Positions 22,021 to 31,592 of a stretch of DNA of 64,000 nt are shown here, piece by piece. The notes beneath the pieces are model-generated. The model was not told the DNA's origin and searched no databases. It worked only from the letters and a program-made list of their open reading frames with translations. Origin of the DNA: Pseudogymnoascus destructans. Its lineage: Eukaryota > Ascomycota > Leotiomycetes > Thelebolales > Thelebolaceae. The stretch is taken from the NCBI RefSeq assembly GCF_001641265.1, contig NW_020167527.1, positions 930,001-994,000 of the forward strand, given 5' to 3'. Both the position numbers and the translations under genes were made by a program. Each line of letters begins with the position of its first letter. Position 1 is the stretch's first letter.

Positions 22021-22417
22021 TATAAGTGGGGGCCACCACATGTCATCACATGATATGTTATTAGGAATAGCTTTAAGTGCAATCGAATATTAATAACGTT
22101 ACTATTAAGTGTTACTGTACATGCATTTTGAGGTATAAGTTGAAAATAGTATAACTATAATAGTTCCATTTACACACTGTTAAATAATTACACGTGATTA
22201 TATTTACACGTGATATTATATTTACAAGTGATATCATATTATTCAATCAAAATCGATCATAGAGTAGTCAATTAGTTATGACTTATATTTGATATGAGTT
22301 TAATTAAGCATTAATAGCAGCTACTAACGTTACTATTAATTATTACTATAGTTTGATAAATATTATATGGTTACGTTAATTTAATAGTTATTAATTAATA
22401 TAGTTAACATTTGCATA

Positions 22418-24277
22418 ACGTGCATGTATAACGAAAGTGCCAAACAAGCGAAAGTGCCAAAATCATGCGGTGACCAACCCCCCCAACTAAATGTTAAATT
22501 CCTCCACAACAAAACATGCGCCATAAAAATGATGAAAGCAAATTAGTGCTAGCTATCCAAGCTATGCAAAGCGACCCAAATTTGCGCCTTCGAGTTGCAG
22601 CTAGGATCTATTCCGTAGACCACCGCAAGCTACGTCACCGTTTACAAGGTGTACCTTCACGACGCGATATCCAAGCCAACTTACGGAAATTAAGTAACCT
22701 AGAGGAATCAGTTCTTGTTCAGTATATACTTGACTTAGCTGCTAAAGGGTTCCCTCCTCAGTTGTCTATTGTTGAAGATATGGCAAATCAACTACTTTCA
22801 ACACGCGACGCGCCACGCGTCGGGTCACGTTGGGCTTCAAACTTTGTTAAGCGCCATGTAGAGCTCCGGACACGCTTCCAGCGAAAATACGACTACCAGA
22901 GGGCTAAGTGCGAAGATCCAGAAGTCATTCGTGGCTGGTTTGAGCTTGTATGGAACACAATTCTAAAGTATGGCATCAACAATGCAGATATCTACAACTT
23001 TGATGAGACTGGGTTTATGATGGGCGTCATCTCAAGCGCAACGGTAGTAACGAGCTCAGATGGGCGGGCAAAGGCAAAAAAGGTGCAGCCTGGCAATCGG
23101 GAATGGGTTACAGTAATCCAAGGCGTTAGTTCTCAAGGTTGGGCAGTGCCGCCATTTGTCATTGTGGCAGGTAAAAACCACCTTGCATCTTGGTATGAGA
23201 ATAGCGGATTTCCAGCAGATTGGGTAATCGCTGTTACTGCAAATGGCTGGACTACAAACGAGAGAGGTATGGATTGGATTCAGCATTTTGAGAAGCACAC
23301 AAAGCCCCGGAGTGTTGGTGGTTATCGCTTGTTAGTCCTTGATGGTCATGAGAGCCACCACTCAGACAAGTTTGAGGAGTACTGCAAAGAACACAACATT
23401 ATTACGCTTTGTATGCCTGCTCACTCTTCCCATATACTCCAACCACTTGATGTTGGCTGTTTTGGCCCATTAAAGAGAGCTTACGGTCGGCAAATTGAAG
23501 ATATGATGCGGGCTCATATTATTCACATTACTAAGGATGACTTCTTTCCTGCCTTCCACGCTGCATTTAACATTGCAATGACAGAAAGCAATATTCAGGG
23601 AGGGTTCCGAGGTGCTGGGCTTCTTCCATTTAGCCCTGAGAGTGTAATATCTACACTTGACCTTAGGTTTAAGACGCCAACACCTCCAACCTCTCGCCCA
23701 AACACCGCTCAACCATGGGTTTCTCAGACACCAAATAACCCAACTGAAGCTGTATCACAGTCTACTTTCATTAAAAACCGAATTGCGCATCATCAAAATA
23801 GCTCTCCAACCTCAATCTATGCAGCTGTTGACCAGTTTACAAAGGGTGCATCGCAAATAATGCATCAATTAGCATTGTTAAAAGCAGAGAACCAAAACCT
23901 GCGACAGGCAAATGAAGTGCTAAGCAAGCGCCGGAGAGCTAAAAAAACACGACTACAGCAAGGAGGATCACTTAGTCAACAGGTAGCACAGGAGCTACAG
24001 GACGAGAGGGACGTTGTGCAGCAAGTAGAGCAAGAAATAAGGGCAAGTAGTGGTCGGAAGCCAAGGGAAGAAACCCATGCACGTCGCTGTGGCAAGTGTG
24101 GTAAGACTGGACACAATGCGCGCACTTGTCAGATTGTAATAGACAGGTCTGAGGAAGAGGACTCCGAGTAGTTTTAATTAATTTATATTGTTGTGGTGGA
24201 TTTATCGCAATTCTTATGGGGTAGTCGCGATATTTTGGCACTTTCGCTTGTTTGGCACTTTCGTTATACATGCACGT
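22418..24277 (+). mobile_element. Fot1/Pot2-like pogo transposon, 1860 bp, intact
   Basis: Perfect or near-perfect inverted ends of about 45 bp start ACGTGCATGTATAACGAAAG and contain the motif GCGAAAGTGCCAAA, a near-copy of GTGCCAAAC just before it. A TA lies at both sides (22416-22417; 24278-24279). The size is typical of Fot1-type elements. It is nested in the left arm of the 9.4-kb hAT element, so it is the younger of the two. Confidence 0.92.
22516..24171 (+). CDS. Fot1/pogo-type DDE transposase
   Basis: 551 residues in one exon. N-terminal Psq/CENP-B-like helix-turn-helix (residues about 1-110, with RLRVAARIYSVDHRKLRHRL). DDE_1 catalytic core: YNFDETGFMMG (first Asp), LVLDGHESHHS (second Asp), HSSHILQPLDVGCFGPLK (third Asp). 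A C-terminal coiled-coil and basic region lead to a CCHC zinc knuckle CGKCGKTGHNARTC and an acidic end. No stop or frame loss, so likely competent for transposition of its own element. Confidence 0.95.
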   Translation: MRHKNDESKLVLAIQAMQSDPNLRLRVAARIYSVDHRKLRHRLQGVPSRRDIQANLRKLSNLEESVLVQYILDLAAKGFPPQLSIVEDMANQLLSTRDAPRVGSRWASNFVKRHVELRTRFQRKYDYQRAKCEDPEVIRGWFELVWNTILKYGINNADIYNFDETGFMMGVISSATVVTSSDGRAKAKKVQPGNREWVTVIQGVSSQGWAVPPFVIVAGKNHLASWYENSGFPADWVIAVTANGWTTNERGMDWIQHFEKHTKPRSVGGYRLLVLDGHESHHSDKFEEYCKEHNIITLCMPAHSSHILQPLDVGCFGPLKRAYGRQIEDMMRAHIIHITKDDFFPAFHAAFNIAMTESNIQGGFRGAGLLPFSPESVISTLDLRFKTPTPPTSRPNTAQPWVSQTPNNPTEAVSQSTFIKNRIAHHQNSSPTSIYAAVDQFTKGASQIMHQLALLKAENQNLRQANEVLSKRRRAKKTRLQQGGSLSQQVAQELQDERDVVQQVEQEIRASSGRKPREETHARRCGKCGKTGHNARTCQIVIDRSEEEDSE

Positions 24278-24444
24278 TAACGTTATTATTTTATATTTTT
24301 ATATTTAAGTTATAGTATAATGAACTTCAGTTTCATCATAAATTATGTAATTAAGCGTTACTGTATACCGTTACTGTCACGACTGAAATACTAAAGACAG
24401 GTTGTGAAATCATCAATTGACTATTTATACAAGAACACACTAAT

Positions 24445-25070
24445 TTATCTAATGCTGCGAGAATTGGCGAACCAGGACACAAGCTGCATATCCTTGTTCT
24501 GGATGGTGATACGCTTGGCGTGGATGGCGCACATGTTGGCCCCTTCGCACTATTAGTATAGTTTTTGTAGGTGTTCATAGAGACAGCTTACCTTCGAAGT
24601 ATGACACAAGGTGGGCCTCAGCGGCCTCTTGGAGGGCACAGATGGCAGTAGACTGGAAGCGGAGGTCTGACATGAAGCTTTGCGCGACTTCACGAACAAG
24701 ACGCTGGAATGGGAGTTTGGGGAGGATGAGGGCGGCCGACTTCTGGTAGTGTCGGATCTCGGCGACGATCCGTTCTTTCATATAAGTTAGTAGTGTGAAC
24801 AATATTCTATTAGAAAAGAATAGCATACTGTTGACAGAAGCCTTGCTCAAAGGAGGGACAGGGCGAGGGGCTTGTTGTGGGAAGTTGGAGCCAGGGTGAT
24901 CCCGCTCCCAGTTCCTTTTCTGGGCATTGTAGCTCCAGATCTTTTCTTGGCAGGCTCGGCGCGCAGTCTTGTGAATATCGACTGTTTGTTGAGTTAGTAA
25001 CCTTGTATTGCTTGTAGGGTAGGGTGGAATACTTACCGTGGCGCTCAGGCTTTTGCTTGGTGCGAGCCAT
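24445..25070 (-). CDS. Divergent histone H3-like protein carried by the hAT element
   Basis: Four exons: 25070-25037, 24981-24829, 24774-24592, 24542-24445; introns of 55, 54 and 49 nt, phases consistent; 155 aa. It starts MARTKQ, the exact H3 N-terminus with K4, but the rest of the tail is unlike H3: no ARKS around K9 or K27 and extra Trp/Asn/Pro-rich residues. The core is clearly H3: EIRHYQKSAALILPKLPFQR (alpha-N/alpha-1), LRFQSTAICALQEAAEAHLV (alpha-2) and CAIHAKRITIQNKDMQL (alpha-3). Loop 1 has normal H3 length, unlike CENP-A. The RRIRGERA end is replaced by a short different tail. It would pair with H4. It is transcribed divergently from the acidic gene, with three AGTAACG doublets between them. 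A transposon carrying its own H3 variant is unexpected; incorporation into chromatin is inferred, not shown. Confidence 0.85.
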
Positions 25071-25699
25071 GGTACAGATGTGAGCGAGAGCGATATCTAA
25101 AACATGTTAATTTGCCATATTGTAGCAATTTGGCGTTACTGCTGGGCGTTACTGTAGTTGTAACGCCCAAAGAACAAAAGGGGTGAACTTACAAAGGTTG
25201 GTGACAGAAGGAAAAATTGCTAGAACTTGTATATTAGTAAAATAAACACAATACCGTTACTCTACAGCGTTACTGTAGGGTTAAATCAAATGTAAAGAAG
25301 ATTGAACTTACCAATGTTGCTAGACGCGTTATCTCAGAATTGTTGTAGAAGTTAGGATCGAATTCGAAGTAAGGGCGCTTAAGTGTTGTTGCAAACAAAA
25401 AAAACTCCGTTTCTTGTTCCAAATCCGGACGTGTCAATAACAAAGAATAGTACGAGTAAGTTAGCAAAGAAACCACCCTTACATTTGATTACCTCTGATT
25501 ATTAACTTCCTTTTAGATTTCCAAATTTATTGACTATACCGACCCCGACCAGTAAATAGTTGCGCCCCTACTTTCAAAAGACGTCCGCCTTGTTAGCACA
25601 TTGAAGTACTCTCACAACAGTATAATCAAAGCCAGTGCTAACAGTAACGCCCTATAGTAACGCTCATCAGCTCCAAATCACCTCTAACGCAACTTTACC

Positions 25700-26581
25700 A
25701 TGTCGTCTCCAGCCACTGCGAAGTCATATGAGGAGAGACGCGCGGAAGTCATTGCAGCTACTGCCCACACCATTGAGCTCGCTCAGAATGCGGACCGACA
25801 GGTATAACAATCCTACCATCCTGATATCAATTGTTCTAGAGCTGATAGCAAAGCTAGGCTATGAGCCGTGCACGCCGTACCCGCCAGGGTAAAGATGACT
25901 GGGAGGGCCTTACGGCCAATGAACAAGCTGCCGTGTTAGCTACAACGCAGCAGGATATCATGGACAGGCGCACCGCTCGTGGTATTGATGCCAATTCCCG
26001 CCTCACAGCCGCTATTAATGATGAGAGTGCGGCTATTGCGGCCATTAATGCAGAGGAGCTGGAGGAGAATTGAAGGCCCTACCAAAGGGCGAAGGCAAAG
26101 CTGTAAGTAATAGCTAAAACATGACGATACTATCTAACATAATGGTTAGACTGGCAAGACATCGACTAGCGACAGCGGTGAAGAAAATACCTTAAAGGAT
26201 ATCTGGGCCAGCAACATGGTCCCAGTCATTGAGCGCTGGGAGCGCAATATTGCCCTTGCTGGCAACATCCTTATGCCCGAACTCTCAAGGAAGGAGATCG
26301 AAGAGTTTGCTGGGGGGGTTAGCAACCCTGATAATATCAAAGAGTTCGTGAAGCAGTGGGAGAATAACAGCAATGCTGATGTTGAAGATGGGCTGGTAGA
26401 TTTTGATGATGATGGTGAAGAAGTGGAGGTGGTTATATCAGAGGATGAGGAGGACGATGATGAGGACGAGGATAGCCTCAACGGCTTCATTGTCGGGGTT
26501 CGTGTAGAGGAGGAGGAAATGGAGGAGGAGGAGGAGGAAGAAGAGGAGGAGGAGGAGAAGGAGGAGGAGGAGGAGGAGTAA
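25700..26581 (+). CDS. Acidic-tail protein of the hAT element (one apparent frameshift)
   Basis: Exon 1 25700-25801 (MSSPATAKSYEERRAE), intron 25802-25857, exon 2 25858-26102, intron 26103-26149, exon 3 26150-26581. Exon 2 stays open to a TGA at 26071-26073; frame +2 then gives LKALPKGEGKA and splices in phase into TGKTSTSDSGEEN, so one base appears to be missing near 26067. The N-half is Ala/Glu-rich and probably coiled-coil. The C-half has a folded-looking stretch (IERWERNIALAGNILMPEL), then a tail of about 60 residues that is nearly all Glu/Asp (GGA repeats in DNA). Such tails are common in histone chaperones. With the neighbouring H3-like gene this suggests a chaperone role, but no known chaperone domain was recognised. 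Confidence 0.55.
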
Positions 26582-26732
26582 ATTCACGTCGTATACTGTA
26601 CTATAGTATACTAAACCAATGGAGTTTTTGTGGTTACTGAATTCCATTTTGAGATCTTCTGCCGTTACTATCTGCCGTTACTATCTAATAAAACTATTTG
26701 TCAGTACTCCAAATAGTGACTACTGTACTCAT

Positions 26733-27060
26733 AGTAACGGCCAGCAGTAACGGAAGAGAGCCCAAAAGCAAAAAGTCAGCATGCTTCTACTCCTCGGCTG
26801 AGCCAAGGAACACAGTCCGACCAATTAACAGTCAAACGCCTATTTTGCAATTCCAATTCATATTACACTAGTTAGGATATACAGACTCTGCATCCAATAA
26901 AAATAAGGGCTACTACTCATCATCTGGGTTACACGTAGGCTACAGTAACGGCCAGCAGTAACGGAAGAGAGCCCAAAAGCAAAAAGCCAGCATGCTTCTA
27001 CTCCTCGGCTGAGCCAAGGAATACAGCCCGGCCAATTAACAATCAAATGTCGGTTATACA
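26733..27060. repeat. Direct duplication, 211-bp spacing
   Basis: About 110 bp beginning at the doublet 26733 (AGTAACGGCCAGC...) recur from 26944 with a few changes, mostly C/T and A/G. Each copy carries one AGTAACG doublet followed by GGAAGAGAGCCCAAAAGC and CTCCTCGGCTGAGCCAAGGAA. It lies in the gene-free stretch between the acidic gene and the transposase gene. Confidence 0.8.
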
Positions 27061-27367
27061 GTTTAACTTTATATTATGCTACATAGGAAATATAATCGAT
27101 CTGTATCTACTTAGGGTTATACACACTGCTCATTATCTTGTTATATGCTGTAGCAACAGCTAATAGTACTAGATATAGCTTCGGACTTTGAAATAAGATA
27201 GGGCTAATGTAGCAAATTGTTAAGCCAATGAAACCAAATTGCTGATTTTGTAATTTAAAACTCGTAAGCGTTACTCTCTAGCGTTATGGTAAACCTAATT
27301 AGAGCTAGACAAAATTGTTTAACTCCATAATACTATGTTCAACTAACACAAAATAGGAATAGCAAAG

Positions 27368-27445
27368 AGTAACGGCAATGAGTAATGGCAATGCGTAATG
27401 GCAATGCGTAACGGCAAAGAGTAACGGCAAAGAGTAACGACAAAG
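27368..27445 (+). repeat. 13-bp tandem array of the AGTAACG motif (six units)
   Basis: Units start at 27368, 27381, 27394, 27407, 27420 and 27433, variously AGTAACG, AGTAATG, CGTAATG or CGTAACG, joined by GCAATG, GCAAAG or ACAAAG. This is the doublet motif extended to six copies, about 180 bp upstream of the transposase ATG, where a regulatory role is easy to imagine. It is not a CRISPR array: the spacers are six near-identical bases. Confidence 0.9.
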
Positions 27446-27622
27446 AGTTCAAATATTACCCTATTGCAATGTGGCATTCTTGTATTCTGTACTACCATTT
27501 GTTCTGTTGCAAAAGACTATGAAGAAATGGCCGTCCTTCCAAAAGGCCTCACTTAACATTCATCATTCGTCTGATTGACCTACACTCCTACTACAGTACA
27601 TTTTCTCTATCCTCTTAACAAC

Positions 27623-30379
27623 ATGTCGAGCCCAAGCCCATTTACAATGATGAATCAGTCACAATTTGAGCATCCGCTTACCTCTGACACTGAGGATATC
27701 AACTCGCCTTTCGAGCCAGCACTTATCTTCTCCCAAGATGATGTACTGAGTGGAATTGAAGCTCCTCTTGATGAACTTCTTGAAAAACTACCCAAGTCTC
27801 CTAATAATCGATATGTTATATGGAAGGAGGATACCGCTAACGAATGGCATCAATGGTGGACTGCGAAGATTTCAAACAACATCAATCGAGAGATATTCCG
27901 ACATATGGTTTGGACAAGGTCGAAGAGGTCCTTAATATGGACTCAATTCTACCAAGGAGCTGAGGTCCGAACTGGCAATCCTAAGGTACTATGTCAGTTG
28001 TGTTGGAGGGCTTTTGCACACCCTAAGCTTCGACAAGGTGGGAGTAGCACATCTACTTTAACCCGACACACCAAATCTGGCGCTTGTAGTAGAAAGGATG
28101 GATCGCAAACTCATTTACACTTAGTAAGTTATCTATCCAGTGGTCTAGAGTAACGTTCTAGAGTAACGCTAATGACCTTCTTTAGCTGCCGCGTGCGCAT
28201 TTGGAAAGGAATACCATACAGCCTTTCGCACATACAGCATGGCGAGAGCAGTTGATTATAGCCATAATTTCATCAAGCCTCCCTTTTCGAATAGTGGAGA
28301 ACAAGGAGGTGCGAAAGGTTCTAAACATGTTGAAACCCGACCTGGAAATTCCACACCGGACAGTTATACGCAAAGAATTAACAATGCAATTTAACAACGT
28401 CATGGAGAAGCTACTATTGGATTTACCGCCTATGGCAAAGGTTTCAATTGCCCTTGATGGATGGCAAAGTCCGTTCAAATTAGCGTTCTTAGCAATTACT
28501 GTGTATTATATCACTGATGATTGGCAATGGAGAGAGGTGAGCAGATTATAACTTATATAATAATATATTAACTTACTAACATACATCTTATAGTGTCTTA
28601 TTGGTTTCGAGCCAATGACTGGAGTCCATTCAGGACAAAATATGGCAGCTGTTGTACACAATGTACTGGAACAATTCAATATTACGGGACGACTTTTTTG
28701 CGTGACAACTGATAATGCATCAAACAATGGAACAATGCGCAAGGAACTTGAGAGCTACATGAGAAGTACTACACAAGAAGTAGAGTGGAGTAGTGATGCA
28801 ACAAAAATACCATGCATGGCTCATGTTATACAGCTAGTTGTAAAAGCTATGCTAAAGGCCTTCAATGTCGACATGGCTGAAGAAGTTATAGATGTTACTG
28901 GTGTTTCAATTACTGATGATACGACAGTCACATCAGCTATTAAAAAGGTTAGTCCATGATAGTAACGCTTGATAGTAACGCTAACTGACGTCAAATACAC
29001 AGATACGCACTCTTAGCAATCTTGTGAGCAGGTCTGCAAAGAAAACTGAATTATTGCTCCAGAAGCAATCTGATATAGAAGCAAAGAGACTACTGCGGCT
29101 AAAACGGGATATTGATATACGCTGGAATTCTACATATGACATGATAGTCCGAGCGATAAGACTACGCATCCCAATTAAAAGTTGGCTTGAGGAACAGATT
29201 ATTAAGGAGCCTCATCTTGATCAATTCGCATTATCACCAACCGACTGGAAAAAACTAAAATACTTAGTCGCTCTTCTGCGGCCCTTTGCAGAATTTACTC
29301 ATCTTATTGGAAACACGAAAGACACTACAATCAACCATACATGGAATGTATACAATACATTATTTGACCATCTTGATGATATTAATCAAAAGCTATATAA
29401 CAAGGATACAGCATCTAATCCTTGGGTAGACGAGTTTACTGCTGCTATTACTGCAGGTGTTGCAAAGTTAAGGCACTATTATACTGAAACTGGTGGTCCT
29501 GTTGAACAGACGTATGCTCTTGCTGCAATTCTTGATCCATCTCAGAAACTGGACATTTTTAACGCTCCTGAATGGGACCGTTCCCACTCAAAGAAGTACC
29601 GCCAAATATTCTTAGATTACTGGAAGGCTTACTATCAAAAAGATTCGAGGGACCAGCATGAGGCAGTACCGCCTTGCCCCTATACACCAACAAGTCTTAA
29701 TGCGGTATTTCGGATGAACCGGCAGCTACATAAAGGGTGGCAGAGCCCATCAAGTACCAGCTATAATGAAGCTGAGCGTTATTTAAATGCGCCAGTGGTT
29801 AGTGCTGATGCAGATACTCCAGTGCTCCTAGTGTGGAAGACCTTAGAGCTCTCTTACCCTTCAGTTGCAAAGATGGAAAGGGATATCCTTGCAGTACCAG
29901 GTAAGCTCCTACAGTAACGGTTAAGAGTAACGCAAATATCTTACAAATCGCTTTAAACAGCTACTGGTACTGGAGTTGAGCGCATATTTAATATTGCCCG
30001 CGATATCCATGAATACCACAGGGCACAAATGAGTACGGCTACAGTTCGAGAGTCGATGATTGTTAAACACTATCATAGGTATAAGTGGGAACTTGATAAT
30101 CATTGGGATAATATAGACCATGTATTTGGCGCTCCTGACCCAGACTCTATAATTGAGGACTCTGATCGACAAGTTGCTATGACGATGGTAATATCATCTG
30201 ACGAGGAGGATGCTGAACAAGACCTACCAGACCCATCAACGCCACATAGAGCTACACAAGGTCGCAATGGAAGATTGGAAACTCAGAGGAAGCGAAATTT
30301 TGGGGTTCTAAATAAGGACCTTCAGAATGATGAAGCCTTCATTGATACTCCTCAACATTCGCAACGACTTAGAAGGTAG
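27623..30379 (+). CDS. hAT transposase with BED finger, intact
   Basis: Five exons: 27623-28123, 28186-28536, 28594-28947, 29003-29900, 29961-30379; 840 aa with no stop or phase error. A BED zinc finger (CQLCWRAFAH...LTRHTKSGAC) lies at about residues 125-155. The catalytic region has IALDGWQSP and CVTTDNASNNGTM; the middle has CMAHVIQLVVKA and RWNSTYDMIVRA; the C-terminal hATC dimerisation domain has TGTGVERIFNIARDI and TVRESMIVKHYHRYKW. An acidic stretch (SSDEEDAEQD) follows. It acts on the TIRs at 21722 and 31131. Introns 1, 3 and 4 each contain one AGTAACG doublet. The only gene of the element expected from family knowledge. Confidence 0.95.
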
Positions 30380-30769
30380 AGGAGGGTACTATTCAGATGT
30401 GGGTTAGAGTAACGGCTCACAGTAACGGAATATATCACTAATTAGCCTTATATAGCATTTGGAACCAGCTTGAACAATATATTATGTTAACTACTGCGAT
30501 AGATACCAACCTTTGCGCTAGGTGGTAGGAAGGCTGGCCTCCCAAAGTCGACACAAACCTGTGTGCGATGGCGGTGGTGGTGATGGTAGGGAAGCCACTG
30601 TAAGCTGATGCATTCTGAGACATACGGCACTTATAACTCTAATGTAATTACCATAATTTATTATCTATATGATAAATTTATCCTAATTTCTATCAATATA
30701 CCATTACTATATACCGTTACTCTTGGTCACAGGACTAACATCGTGATCTACAAGCTAAATATACTAAAC

Positions 30770-31080
30770 TTCAGTTCGGGCTTTTTAAAAAAAAGCTCGG
30801 ATGGTAAAAAAGCCTAGACCGAACCACGGTCTGGTCTTAACCCTAGAGACTGGACCGAAGTTCAGTCCGGGCTTTGAAAAAAAGGAGGACCGAACCACGG
30901 TCCGGTCTTAACCCTAGAGACTGGACCGAAGTTCAGTCTGGGCTTTGAAAAAAAGGAGGACCGAACCACAGTCCGGTCTTAACCCTAGAGACTAGACTGA
31001 AATTCAGTCCGGGCTTTTTAAAAAAAGGAGGACCGAACCACGGTCCGGTCTTAAATTTAAGGACTGGAACACTCATATAA
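30770..31080. repeat. Right subterminal tandem repeats of the hAT element
   Basis: Four units begin TTCAGT(C/T)(C/T)GGGCTTT at 30770, 30861, 30932 and 31003; the last three are 71 bp apart. Each includes GGACCGAACCAC and GTCTTAACCCTAGAGACT. They mirror the GGTCC-rich left end. Confidence 0.8.
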
Positions 31081-31131
31081 GCGGTCCGGTCCAGTCCAGT
31101 CCGGTCTTTACGGTCCGGGCCGGCCAGTCTA

Positions 31132-31139
31132 TCCCGAAT
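31132..31139. repeat. Right 8-bp target duplication of the hAT element
   Basis: TCCCGAAT directly after TIR end GGCCAGTCTA; identical to 21714-21721. Confidence 0.9.
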
Positions 31140-31592
31140 AGAGGCCAAAGTGAGCCGTTTAGCGACTTAGCCGATTGCGGCCTAAATTGTACCATAAGGC
31201 TGCCGGGAAGTGGTGGTGTGTCCACGAGAGTTCGAACGTCGTTTGTAGTGTCCAATTTGTAGTGGTTTCCTTGTCTTTTGCACGAACGGTCGTTTCTTGT
31301 CACTCATATTGTCACAGCCGTAATATATCACTTGAAACCTGAAACCTGGATCTTCCCCATCGAGAGCCTTTATCAGAACCCTCTCTTCGGCCGAATTGCG
31401 TCCTATGGAAAGGCTATCTTAGCTACGCATGCGTACGCGTGGATGAACAAAGCTCCGTTTTTATTAATGAGTTGAACTATCTGAAGATTGTTTTACTTTA
31501 AATTCAGCGTATCACTGCACGCCCTTTGAAACCCTGCCAGAAAGTAATTCCATCTATCCAAAGCCGTCTATATCTCGCCCATCAAAGCCCAG
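31140..31592. other. No gene seen
   Basis: Lies between the hAT element and the 3' end of the ferric reductase gene; no convincing frame or repeat. Confidence 0.45.

Larger units (their letters stand above)
22097..30721. promoter_or_regulatory. Dispersed 13-bp-period AGTAACG doublets (15 doublets plus one array)
   Basis: Consensus AGTAACG-N6-AGTAACG or its complement. Positions: 22097-22116, 22328-22347, 24356-24375, 25134-25153, 25255-25274, 25643-25662, 26663-26682, 26733-26752, 26944-26963, 27269-27288, the array at 27368-27439, then 28149-28168, 28961-28980, 29913-29932, 30408-30427 and 30702-30721. The second and last few have one degenerate half. All lie in non-coding DNA of the hAT element; introns 1, 3 and 4 of the transposase hold exactly one each. 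None falls in the nested Fot1. I found no doublet elsewhere in the window by eye. The constant spacing (just over one helical turn) suggests a site for a dimeric or two-finger DNA-binding protein. Confidence 0.75.
21722..31131. mobile_element. Complete 9.4-kb hAT transposon with cargo genes
   Basis: Left TIR TAGACTGGCC (21722-21731) and its exact complement GGCCAGTCTA (31122-31131) are bounded by a perfect 8-bp duplication TCCCGAAT, the hAT hallmark. Inside are left subterminal GGTCC-rich repeats, a nested Fot1/pogo element (22418-24277), an H3-like gene (minus), an acidic-tail gene (plus), an intact hAT transposase (plus) and right subterminal repeats. Minus the nested element it is about 7.5 kb, large for a hAT. 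The paired AGTAACG motif occurs on both sides of the cargo and in transposase introns but not in the nested element, which argues that the cargo is an integral part and not a later insertion. The perfect duplication and open transposase suggest a recent jump. Confidence 0.92.

Noticed and set aside
24445..25070. CENP-A (centromeric H3)
   Set aside because: Loop 1 has the canonical H3 length and the alpha-2 region matches H3; CENP-A has a longer loop 1.
26438..26647. Leucine-rich minus-strand frame
   Set aside because: Antisense of the GGA repeats that encode the acidic tail.
27368..27445. CRISPR-like array
   Set aside because: Eukaryotic transposon; the period is 13 bp and the linkers are near-identical hexamers, so it is a simple tandem motif.
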